Below, in pieces: positions 1-7,193 of a DNA stretch of 11,353 bases (the stretch's first letter is position 1; each line of letters starts with the position of its first letter). The translations under genes were made by a program, and so were the position numbers. The notes under the pieces were generated by a model, which did no database searches, was not told the DNA's origin, and saw only the letters and a program-made list of their open reading frames with translations. Source of the DNA: Euperipatoides rowelli (taxonomy: Eukaryota > Onychophora > Udeonychophora > Euonychophora > Peripatopsidae); NCBI GenBank assembly GCA_003024985.2, contig PXIH01S0008668.1. One strand, given 5' to 3'.

Positions 1-94
1 AGGAACTATTTAATTGCTCATTAATAAAATTATTAAAAAGTTAACTTTTTTTTTAATTACCCCCCCCTAAGAATGAAGGCTGGATCCGCCCTTG
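1..94. mobile_element. possible terminal fragment of a DNA transposon
   Basis: Read on the minus strand, the stretch begins CAAGGGCGGATCCAG and then has a run of G (seven C at 61-67 on the plus strand). A GGGCGGATCCAG start followed by a G tract is reminiscent of ends of invertebrate hAT-like or MITE elements, recalled rather than searched. LINE A homology begins right next to it, at base 95, which fits an element that inserted into the LINE and extends out of the window to the left. The other end and the target duplication are not visible. Confidence 0.25.
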
Positions 95-984
95 ACTGTC
101 TAGTATTATAACTGAATTTGATTAATTTTACAAAATTATTAATATTTTTCCTTACGAAAGTTAAAAAATGTATAACCAAGGTTAGGCAGATAGATAATTT
201 TAAATTGTTTAAAAAGGGGTTTACAACTGTATCTAGTTGACTTTGGCCATAATTCTCAGAACCCTCTTCTGCAACATGAAATATGACAGTAATGAATAAA
301 AATGAGAAATATATAATTTTTATTGTTTAAAACTTGAAATTGAAACCATATGTCATATAGCATATGTTGCAGAAGACAGCCACTTGTTAAGATGACAAAT
401 ATGATTGTCCCAACGAAAATGGTTGTCAATATGAACACCCAAGAATTAAGTGCTATTAGATTGAACAATATTGGTAGAAACATTACCAACATGTAACTCC
501 AATCTGTCACACAAAAATTTCACAAAATTTGTTTTCTCAGTATTAAGAAATAACTTATTTGCAGCAAGCCGATTCATTCATACAAGATAGTCTGATCAGC
601 TTGAATCTGTTGGTTCAGAATAGTACCTCACGGATGACAACATTCGAGTTATCAGCAAATGAAAACAAGTCATCTAAATTTATTGAGAGAGCATTAATGT
701 AAACCAGGAAAAGGAAAGGCCCCAATATTGATCCTCGAGGAACACCATATTTTACCATTCTCTGACGACAACTGCCCTGCTTATTATTTCAACCCTTTGT
801 GGACAATTTTTTAAATAAGATGCAAACTAATTACTGTATGTACAATCCCTCATATACATAATAATTAAGTTTGGCCAGATCAACACAATCGAATGCTTAG
901 ACAGATCACAGAAAATACCCATAACATTCTCTCCTACAGTCAGTGATCTCAATATTTTATAATGTCCTCTAGTTGAAAACCCAT

Positions 985-1285
985 GATCAGGGGTGTATAT
1001 TCTTACCAAAGCGTCAGCAAACAGCTCGGAAAGAATTTTGCCTTCAGGAAGAAATTGAGGCATCTAATTCAAAAAATAATGAATGCTTGAGCAAACATTA
1101 GCATTATTTGAATAGGTAGACATATATTAACTAAAATTTCTTAATGTAATGTACAGTAATTTCTCCAATTACCTAAATTATTATTCCTTTAGTAATGTTT
1201 AAAAAAAAAATGCTGCCACTCTCGGTACTCGGGAAGAATCTTCTATTAGCTCGGGAAGATTTTCTATCTCCATGATGAAAACCAA
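985..1285. other. unexplained insert within LINE A
   Basis: Between the QFGF motif and the STRGHYKILRSL segment just before motif A, this family normally has only a few residues, yet about 300 bp lie here. On the minus strand the part at 985-1063 is open and reads MPQFLPEGKILSELFADALV and on into LINE sequence without a stop. I do not recognise that peptide. The rest is AT-rich with an A10 run at 1201-1210. No inverted ends or target duplications were found, so it may be an inserted element or a rearranged piece of DNA. Confidence 0.35.
1228..1271. repeat. 22-bp tandem duplication (CTCGGGAAGA)
   Basis: CTCGGGAAGA occurs at 1228-1237 and again at 1250-1259, each followed by a similar TCT-rich stretch, giving a period of 22 bp. 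A degenerate third match, CTCGGAAAGAATTTT, starts at 1025 on the other side of the insert described at 985-1285, so the motif brackets part of that insert. Confidence 0.55.
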
Positions 1286-1836
1286 ACTGATTGTTAACCA
1301 GAATATTTTGTTTGTCAAAAAAAGACACGAGTTGCTCAAACACAAGTATTTAAATTTTTTTTTGACAAAACTGACTATAATATAGGTCTAGGTCTGTAAT
1401 TAGATACAATAGACCTCACATGTCATTCATTTTAAAAATTTGCACTATCTTATTAAGAGTTTTAATTCATCTGGAAATCTAACAGTTTCAATGGATTGAC
1501 TGAAAATAAACAACAGAAGCTGAAAAATGTTTTCCAACCTATCTTAACAATTTAGTAGATAAACCATATATCCTTGCTATCTTTACATTTTATTCTATGA
1601 ATTACTTTTTTTAATTCAACTATTGAAATTGAAAACAATAGGAAAGAACCATTATATTTTAATAAATGATTACTCAAAACTTCATAAAAGTAAATTGCCC
1701 TATCAGAGGACAACTAAGGCCAATGTCATCAACTACATTAATAAAATGGTCATTAAAAATATTAGCAACATTAGACCAGTATCACCTTTGGATAAATGCC
1801 AATAGTTTCTTGCCTAAAAACATTCCGGTAGCCCTT

Positions 1837-2073
1837 ACTTTTTTTTTTAGGGAAGGTGGGGGGGGGGGCTTCATTATATAATTGCCTAAATGTACTTTTT
1901 TTTGCAGCTTTATTAACTTTTTTTCATAATTTAGTTTTGCTCTTTGCATTTTATATAGACATTATTTTTCTCCTAATTATTAAATTGTTTTTAAAGTAGG
2001 CTAGTTCTAATGATTTCCAGCTAATTAATAAATTTAAATGACTTATAGTTTGTATTTTATTATTTCCCACCAG
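1837..2073 (+). other. non-coding; probable intron of the V-ATPase e gene up to its 3' splice site
   Basis: A T10 run (1839-1848) is followed by AGGGAAGGT and a G11 run (1858-1868), an unusual T-to-G homopolymer junction at the edge of LINE A. The remainder is AT-rich. It ends in the pyrimidine-rich acceptor TTATTTCCCACCAG at 2060-2073. No exon encoding the subunit e N-terminus (the PKGPN-type segment that precedes this exon in the family) was found in 1-2073, so that exon should lie further upstream. Confidence 0.55.
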
Positions 2074-2121
2074 TGTCATCCAGACCATGCTGGTTTGTAC
2101 TGCTGTTGCCTGCTGGTTATT
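2074..2121 (+). CDS. ATP6V0E: V-type H+-ATPase subunit e, internal exon (partial gene)
   Basis: This 48-bp exon lies between an acceptor (CCCACCAG) and a donor (GTATGT at 2122). The first base completes a codon from the missing upstream exon, then VIQTMLVCTAVACWL follows, and the last two bases (TT) join the first base of the next exon to make Phe. In ATP6V0E proteins this is the start of the second transmembrane helix, just after the PKGPNRG loop. Subunit e is a small hydrophobic protein of about 80 residues in the membrane V0 sector of the proton pump, which acidifies endomembrane compartments. The spliced product CWLFWLVAYLAQLNPLFGP matches the family closely, which settles both the frame and the splice sites. 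I see no damage in the exon. Confidence 0.88.
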
Positions 2122-2406
2122 GTATGTACCGTTTTTTTTTAATTCTTTAATTATTATACTCGATCTTCTCTCTTGTTTACATTGTAGTATATGTCATTCA
2201 GGTTTATATATTCTGTAAGGTCTATTTGTAGATTGTGTTTTGTTTTATATTTTTTTTTTATTCATCATGTTAGGTTATATAAGGTAAGCCTGTTGTTAAA
2301 ATACAAAGGAAGAAATTAATCAAAAATTAATAAATACGCTACAATAAATATAAAAATAATAAGAGATATATTATATGAACGATTATAGTAGATATAGGCC
2401 TATATT

Positions 2407-2463
2407 AGAAATAAAGGAAAAACTATTAAAATAGATAAATACAGAAATAAAGGAAAAACTATT
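2407..2463. repeat. 21-bp direct repeat, spacing 36 bp
   Basis: The 21 bases that begin AGAAATAAAGGAAAAACTAT at 2407 are repeated exactly from 2443 to 2463, with 15 AT-rich bases between the copies. This is a recent local duplication in the intron; no function is suggested. Confidence 0.7.
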
Positions 2464-2753
2464 TGATTTTTATTCGCTGAAAAATGGCCAATGACAATTA
2501 TATTTCAGAACCTACAAAGAAAACAATAAGATAAGAATATACAATATACTGTTACTCTATAGTAGGCTAATACAAAGATTGATATATGGACAATTTGTTG
2601 ATACTATACACAGCAATAATGTCAAATTTCAAGAACCAAACTTATTTACACAATTTGACATACTGTAACCTGTAGGTTCTCAATTTCATTGGGTAAGAAT
2701 AAAGTCCAGTAAAAAATAATAGACATGCTAATTTTCATGAATTATACTATACA

Positions 2754-2805
2754 TAGGCTGTTGGATGCTGGAGCATTTAATAGGTCGTAGTTTGATCCAG
2801 GTCAG
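2754..2805 (+). mobile_element. tRNA-derived SINE-like head (remnant)
   Basis: TAGGCTGTTGG (2754-2764) resembles a pol III A box, and AGTTTGATCC (2789-2798) resembles a B box (consensus GGTTCGANNCC). The stretch GGTCGTAGTTTGATCCAGGT looks like the 3' half of a tRNA as found in many SINEs. The boxes are about 25 bp apart, closer than in a tRNA, so the anticodon arm would be deleted. No poly-A tail or target duplication is clear. The A box overlaps the TAGGCT motif that is common in this window, which weakens the call. Confidence 0.35.
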
Positions 2806-2900
2806 CCCTGGTGCAGAAAATGGAAGTTTTCTTTCTAAATCAGTATGCACTGGGGATTTTTTCTGTATCTTGATAATCAATGAAGTATAAATAAACGCAG

Positions 2901-2920
2901 AAATTTCCTTTGGGAAATTT
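2901..2920. repeat. perfect 8-bp hairpin in the intron
   Basis: AAATTTCC (2901-2908) pairs exactly with GGAAATTT (2913-2920) around a TTTG loop. It lies about 105 bp before the acceptor at 3024. It may be chance in AT-rich DNA. Confidence 0.5.
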
Positions 2921-3024
2921 ATTTTTTAAAAATAGGCTAAATAAATAAATGGTAGTTGGATAGTTTTTTTTTTTTTTACTATTTTCTGTATAGCCTATAC
3001 TGTAATTTTTTTTTTTTTTTTCAG

Positions 3025-3124
3025 TTGGCTCGTGGCATATTTAGCTCAGCTGAATCCACTCTTTGGTCCTGCCATTCACAGCAATATTCTTCGTGTTACA
3101 CAAAACAAATGGGGTGGGAGGTGA
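3025..3124 (+). CDS. ATP6V0E: V-type H+-ATPase subunit e, C-terminal exon
   Basis: Joined to the previous exon, this reads FWLVAYLAQLNPLFGP and then AIHSNILRVTQNKWGGR. It completes the second transmembrane helix, then gives the conserved AQLNPLFGP signature of subunit e and a short polar tail. The tail Trp lies at the same distance from FGP as the Trp near the end of the human protein (established family knowledge), so the protein should end here or within a few residues. The end is ambiguous: an in-frame TGA at 3122-3124 lies inside AG/GTGAGT (3119-3126), a perfect donor. If the donor is used, the coding exon ends at 3120. I see no frameshift or premature stop, so this looks like a working gene. 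Confidence 0.88.
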
Positions 3125-4337
3125 GTACTTTTTAAATTGTTAGGAGAATAATCTGTCATTGTTCTTGTGGGTAGCTCAATATATACATTTTCTCAAGGAT
3201 TGGCAACTTAGGTACAAATGCCATAGACACTTTGTATGGCACCTGAAATAATTGTGCAATGACTTTTTTTTTAAGACTAATGCAATTTTTATAACTGATA
3301 CCAGTATTTAAAATGTTTTTAAAAGTAATTAAAATTCTATACTGTAAAATTTACAAATATTGCTATATTAGTTGTGAATTTTACATTTCTACACCTACAT
3401 TTTGAGAAAAAAGTGTCATAGTGTCAATGTTTAAATTTTGATAAGTAAGCACCTAATAGGCTATATAATTATGTTGCCATTATTTGCTTTTATAAAATAT
3501 TTTCATCAAAGCACTTAAAGCCTGTCAACTTTGAACTTTATTCTTGCTGCTGGTTATATTTATTGTATTAAAATTTCTAAGCATATTGTTAAGTAGATGT
3601 ATCGATGGGTATGTGTATCATTGAGAATGTTTATGGGTGGTGGTGTTTGTATTGATGGAGCTGCTTATATGGATGGATGGGTGTGTATGGATTGGTGTGC
3701 CTATGTCTGTGGTATCATCAACTGCTCCTCGAAACAGACCTGATTAAAATTAAGCTTATGTTAGAATGTGCTTAGGCTACATATAATATAATATTACCCA
3801 TGTGATATTATTCAAAATGCTATGTGATATACATGTATTATCCTAGTATTAGGTAAAACTTCCTACAATATTGTACTGTATATTAGATTGTAATATTGAG
3901 GCAATGACTTATAATTTTTTTCACCTTTCTTAAAAAAAATGGTATGGTAAGTATAGGACTTAGAATAGATATCCTATAGTTAAAGGGTATATGCAACCAA
4001 AAAACAACTAGAATGTACTTTAAATAATTATAAAATTTCATTAAAAATGATAACCGTAAAAAATTAATTAATTCTGACCATTTTAATTTTGATATTATGA
4101 CTCCCGCCAAAAAAACAACATAAAACGGATGTTGATTGTTTTAATTGTGACGTGGTGTGACGTAGAAACGTGAACCTTTTTAAAGTTGACTACCTTAATG
4201 GCCATAGCTATCATTCATTTTCATTTACGTTTTTTTTTTTTTTAGAAATAAATAATACATTTGAGTTTTTAATAATTTTGTTTACATTTTCTTAAAATAA
4301 ATTATAGGGGAGAAGAGAGGATAGTTAGATGAGAGCC
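3125..4337 (+). other. non-coding stretch after the V-ATPase exon: 3' UTR or last intron
   Basis: If translation stops at 3122-3124, this begins as 3' UTR; weak ATTAAA-type polyadenylation signals occur (for example near 3327 and 3570). If the donor at 3121 is used, a candidate acceptor is the T-rich tract ending in TAG at 4245. The codon would then complete as AGA, followed by Asn, Lys and TAA (4253-4255), with AATAAA-like sequence at once, giving a three-residue tail. Bases 3940-4200 have a different texture, with CpG and two TGACGT sites, and may be an old unnamed repeat; no inverted ends were found. No other coding region is seen. Confidence 0.5.
3598..3711. repeat. degenerate GATGG/GTGT-rich simple repeat
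   Basis: The stretch is rich in GATGG, GGGTG and GTGTG words (for example ATGGATGGATGGGTGTGTATGG near 3669) with little C on the plus strand, standing out from the AT-rich surroundings. It looks like an old, interrupted minisatellite. Confidence 0.55.
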
Positions 4338-4610
4338 TAGAACCAGGATCCAATAAGTGACATTTTAGTAATGGATTGTAGCCTTATTTTATGTACAGTC
4401 TTAACATTACCCTTACCCTGAACCCTAACTCCTATTACATATTAAACCTACTATGTCCCAATCCTATGATCATGATGAAGGGGTGAAATAATCATTTTTT
4501 GATTGATTTTGATAATTTTGAGCTATTTCCGGCCATTTGGCATATATAACTGAAATAGACGAGCAGATGTTAAAGACGCGGTAATTGTCACTTATTGGAT
4601 CCCTTTTCTA
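4338..4610. mobile_element. MITE with 22-bp terminal inverted repeats and TA duplication
   Basis: GGATCCAATAAGTGAC at 4346-4361 is matched exactly by its reverse complement at 4587-4602. The inverted repeat extends outward with three mismatches to GAACCAGG... on the left (from 4340) and ...CCTTTTC on the right (to 4608), 19 of 22 positions in all. A TA dinucleotide lies directly outside each end (4338-4339, 4609-4610). A 269-bp non-coding body with TIRs and a TA target duplication fits a non-autonomous Tc1/mariner-type element (known class features; superfamily inferred). There is no transposase. The interior holds a degenerate CCCTNA array at 4406-4432. Confidence 0.75.
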
Positions 4611-4620
4611 ATGTCTCCTG

Positions 4621-4884
4621 ACAGTGTGTAGCAATCGCTATTATTTTTAGTAAAAAATCTTTTTTGCAATATCTCATTATTTTGAAATTATCAGTAGCCA
4701 GGAGGAGTGTGCAGGCAAAAAATAAAGATCGGACAGTTTGCAGTAGTCGCTAATATTTTTAGTAAAACTCTTTTTTGGAATGCCTTGTTATTTTAAATGT
4801 AATTGCAGCCAGGAAGAGAGAGCAGGCAAAAATAAAAAAGATCGGACGATTTGCAACTTTTGCTATTACCTTTAGTAATAAGAC
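4621..4884. repeat. tandem copies of a ~112-bp repeat unit (two full, one partial)
   Basis: Copies start at 4621, 4733 and 4846 (periods 112 and 113). Each opens with an ACAGTTTGCAG-like stretch, then GCTAATATTTTTAGTAAAA, a TGGAATGCCT...TTATTTT core, CCAGGAGGAGTGTGCAGGCA or its variant, an A-rich run and GATCGGAC. The third copy diverges after about 39 bp, though the core GTTGGAATCCCTCG reappears near 4949. The period is not a multiple of three, so it is not a coding tandem. It could be the tandemly repeated 3' UTR of a LINE lying on the minus strand, or a short non-autonomous element. A further copy lies at 6590-6725. Confidence 0.75.
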
Positions 4885-5285
4885 CACTTGACCGATGTTG
4901 AGTGAAAATCTGGCTTTTCTCGGATCTATCTATCTATTTAAAAAGTTTGTTGGAATCCCTCGATATTTTCAAAGTTTCGGCTTGGGTTCCAAAATTATAT
5001 AGCCTCAGACATAAATCTTCTCCATAACTACGAAAATATAAGCAAAATTATTAAAAACACAAAGGTTTTAGTTATTTATTGTGAAAAATCATAAATGAAA
5101 ATGGATGATAGTTATTGCAAAGTAAAGCAGTAATGAAATACAACTTTAAAAAAAGTTCATGTAGCCTACTCATGAAAGACTATTTCATGTGCTGATAACA
5201 AACTAACTAGAAATAATCAAATTAAAAGCTAAAATAATTGTAATTAAGCTGATGCTGTCTACTAAAATATTAGATCTTAAATGTC
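4885..5285. other. non-coding gap with a scrap of the repeat core
   Basis: Contains (CTAT)n-like ATCTATCTATCTATTT near 4926-4940 and the core GTTGGAATCCCTCGATATTTTC near 4949-4970, shared with the 112-bp units and with 6868-6890. On the minus strand short open stretches run from here into the units, but none is recognisable as a family. The remainder to 5285 is AT-rich with no feature I can name. Confidence 0.4.
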
Positions 5286-5337
5286 TTTTTTTTTTTTTTT
5301 TTTTGCCGGCCCTCTCCTCCTGGTTGCCGATACTTTG
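5286..5337 (-). repeat. A19 tract with the tail of the 112-bp unit, inverted
   Basis: On the minus strand, GCAACCAGGAGGAGAGGGCC and a GGC lead into 19 A (5286-5304). About 28 of 34 bases match the tail of the unit at 4690-4720, but in the opposite orientation. Immediately upstream on the same strand is AATAAATCAAATCAAA, which looks like the short-repeat 3' end of LINE B. So either LINE B ends in this A tract, or it inserted beside an inverted copy of the unit. Confidence 0.55.
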
Positions 5338-6595
5338 ATTTGATTTATTATAACTGAAAAACAGCCAAAGCCACTTACATTTCAGTAAATAAGAATACAA
5401 AGTGTACAACAAAAATAGATACACAACAAGTGCAATAAAATAAGTTAATATAAAACAATTACATGATCCAAGAACAACTTGACTAGTAGATTTTAAGCAA
5501 AGACTAAATACACTTGAGAAACAATTAAACACAACAATCAAAAATTCATAAAATAAATATAAAATCATCATAAATAATCTTAAATGATATACACAAAAAA
5601 ATGAACTTAGATTATCCAAACAGTGCAACATTGATAATTTAAAAAATATGTGTAAGGTATAAAGAAAGGAAAACCAAAGTAAGTATTAAATATTGTGAAT
5701 CAATTGAGGCAAATTTTTAGCTTTCAAAACAAATTCATTATAATCCGTAAACAGGGATAAATCATTTTGTTAAAGAATAGCATGGCACGATAAATTGGAT
5801 TGTAGAGTGATGAGTTATTCTTCAATCTTGAGAGCAAAACAGGTAAGATTGATGTATAAATCTAATTGGTGCATTTAGGTTTATTTGTTCCAACACAAGA
5901 GGAACATCATATTAAGAATGAATTATATTAAATAGAAAAGTAAGTTCCTGGAGCAATCTTCTATCATGAAGAGTTTCAAATCTAAATAAAACCAGGCTTT
6001 GAGAGTAACTCAACCAATTAAATCCATAATTATTAACATTATTATTATTTACAAAACTTCCCTTAAAAAAAAAGATACCTTAAAAAAGATTTTTGTACCT
6101 TTTCCAAGGACTCATTAGTTCCTTGGGATCCGTTAGTCCAAATAATGGCACAATATTCAGCTTTTGTTCTGACCAGAGTAGAATATAAGGATTTAATAGC
6201 TCGTAGGTTATTAAGAGGTTTAGAGAGGAATTTGAGATAACGCATAGCTTTAAAAGCAGCCCTTTTAGTTATACTAGCATGTAGATTGAATTTAAATTGT
6301 CGGAATAAAATACTCTCAAATCCTTAATTTCACTTAAACAAAGTATTTAATCATTAATTGTATAGTTATAAATTAACCTTGATTTAGCATGAGAAAAAGA
6401 CATAATTCCATATTTACCAATATTAACCTTTAGTTCCCATTCAGAGCACCACTCGTAGAACATTAATATTAAGCTGCGAAATCAAATGATCATTGTAATC
6501 GATAATTGGTTTGAACAACTTAATGTCAGCATAGAGGAGGCAGTCAATAGTCAATAATATGGATGGAAGATCATTTATAAAACAGTTGAACAGCA
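5338..6595 (-). pseudogene. LINE B: 3' half of a Jockey/CR1-like reverse transcriptase plus 3' UTR
   Basis: On the minus strand it starts inside the RT at LLFNCFINDLPS (about 6560-6594). Next is motif C as LLYADIKLF (6522-6533 for YADI), where the usual YADD has lost one Asp by a codon-sized deletion. Then come EWELKVNIGK, FKFNLHASITKRAAFKAMRY, LYSTLVRTKAEYCAIIWTN (about 6126-6190), EKVQKSFLRYLFF, FETLHDRRLLQELTFLFNII and NSSLYNPIYRAMLFFNK. This order (palm, thumb and the C-terminal region of the family) is that of LINEs common in arthropods. There are several stops and frame changes. After about 5700 an AT-rich 3' UTR runs to AATAAATCAAATCAAA at about 5338-5360, a typical short-repeat end. 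The upstream half of the RT is missing here; a matching piece lies inverted at 6893-7176. Confidence 0.87.
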
Positions 6596-6725
6596 ACTAA
6601 TATTTTTAGTCAAACTCTATGTTGGAATGCCTCGTTATTTTAAATGTACTGTAAATGCAGCCAGGAAGAGAGTGCAGGCAAAAAAAAAAAAAGATCGGAC
6701 AGTTTGCAGCAATTGCTAAAATTAT
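6590..6725. repeat. dispersed copy of the ~112-bp repeat unit
   Basis: Runs from CAGCAACTAATATTTTTAGT through TTGGAATGCCTCGTTATTTT and GCCAGGAAGAGAGTGCAGGC to an A13 run, GATCGGACAGTTTGCAGC, and the start of a further unit (AATTGCTAA). It is very close to the copies at 4621-4884 and in the same orientation, about 1.7 kb away. It sits exactly where LINE B is broken off (6595), between the two divergent RT pieces. Confidence 0.75.
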
Positions 6726-6789
6726 TATTATCAATGTGAAATGTATATAAGATTTTCCATCTTTTTATATAAGACAATTTTAATTTTAT

Positions 6790-6885
6790 ACTGTCTGTTT
6801 GAAATAAGCATCTAGTCCAATCTTGAATTCATTCATAGATTTAGAATCGACAATTTCAGTGGAAATTTTGTTGGAATCTCTCATT
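6790..6885 (-). pseudogene. C-terminal scrap of a LINE ORF
   Basis: The minus strand reads STEIVDSKSMNEFKIGLDAY and then FKQ. This matches the closing segment of many CR1/Jockey-like LINE proteins (a WNxLP..IV.A.S.N.FK..LD pattern, family knowledge); here the Trp position before it is Ser. Just downstream on the same strand lies the 112-bp unit (6725-6590), so the unit may belong to this LINE's 3' UTR. It is a different ending from that of LINE B, so a different element. Confidence 0.55.
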
Positions 6886-6892
6886 ATTTTCA

Positions 6893-7176
6893 CTAATTTA
6901 TCAGTGCTAAACTCTTATCCAGAACGTTGAATGATCATGGGCAGCTTGACTGTATTTATACTGACTTAAGCAGAGCGTTTGACTCAGTAGATCACCGGCT
7001 TTTGATTTATAAATTATACTCTTACAATATTCACTATACTAAATAATTTTATAGTCATATCTTAAAAATCGTACTTTTAGATCAATGTGAATTGTCAAAT
7101 ACAAATGTGTCGGACAACAACAGACTATAATAGTCCAGCGAGGTTGTCCCTTGTCCTAATCTAATTAATTTTTTTT
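6893..7176 (+). pseudogene. LINE RT fragment with motif A, inverted relative to LINE B
   Basis: The plus strand reads LLSRTLNDHGQLDCIYTD and on through LSRAFDSVDHRLLIYKLYSY (6930-7024). This is RT motif A with its catalytic Asp codon at 6963-6965 and the AFD Asp at 6981-6983. After a frameshifted stretch, SSEVVPCPNLINF (about 7135-7173) matches the SGVPQGS..GP region. The fragment ends where LINE B (minus, 6595) begins with LLFN, so the two together cover the RT with almost no overlap or gap. It has stops and is non-functional. Confidence 0.75.
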
Positions 7177-7178
7177 TA

Positions 7179-7193
7179 ATATATATATATATA
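7179..7193. repeat. (AT)7 microsatellite
   Basis: Seven AT units follow the end of the RT fragment, with T-rich runs on both sides (7169-7177 and 7204-7216). Confidence 0.8.

Larger units (their letters stand above)
95..1836 (-). pseudogene. decayed LINE A: reverse transcriptase of a Jockey/CR1-like non-LTR retrotransposon
   Basis: Piecing together minus-strand frames gives almost the whole RT region in correct order. From high to low coordinates: a linker with FNDHFINVVDDIG (about 1730-1790); VELKKVIHRIKCKDS; FPDELK; an NYRP motif (near 1405); FFDKQNILVNNQFGF (about 1285-1335); motif A as VMGIFCDLSK (about 895-925); GVPRGSILGPFLFLVYIN (about 697-750); motif C; NRLAANKLFLNTEKT; LGVHIDNHFRWDNHI (about 430); a KRVLRIM segment (about 250-265); and finally YNTRQ near 95-110. 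Frames switch repeatedly and stops are present. Motif C reads FADN at 648-659 instead of FADD, so the second catalytic Asp is lost. The endonuclease domain is absent (5' truncation) and the 3' end is cut by the element at 1-94. Clade is uncertain; identity as a LINE RT is firm. Confidence 0.88.
2122..3024 (+). other. ATP6V0E: 903-bp intron of the V-ATPase e gene
   Basis: It starts GTATGT and ends in a long T tract plus CAG (about 3005-3024), a strong acceptor. The intron splits a Phe codon after its second base. Inside are a SINE-like remnant (2754-2805), a 21-bp direct repeat (2407-2463), a perfect hairpin (2901-2920) and several TAGGCTA heptamers. No other coding potential was found. Confidence 0.85.

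Noticed and set aside
1623-1881. Two plus-strand open reading frames of 60-71 codons.
   Set aside because: They are the reverse strand of the LINE A segment, where the minus strand reads a clear LINE linker (FNDHFINVVDDIG).
3883-4110. Minus-strand open reading frame of 75 codons.
   Set aside because: Low-complexity AT-rich sequence with no recognisable domain or splice context.
4406-4432. CCCTTA/CCCTAA-like run as an interstitial telomere repeat.
   Set aside because: Only about four degenerate units, within a MITE; too short and irregular to call telomeric.
5203-5631. A 142-codon minus-strand open reading frame rich in Leu, Phe and Tyr, apparently membrane-like.
   Set aside because: It lies in the AT-rich 3' UTR of LINE B and runs through the A tract; hydrophobicity comes from T-rich DNA and no family is recognisable.
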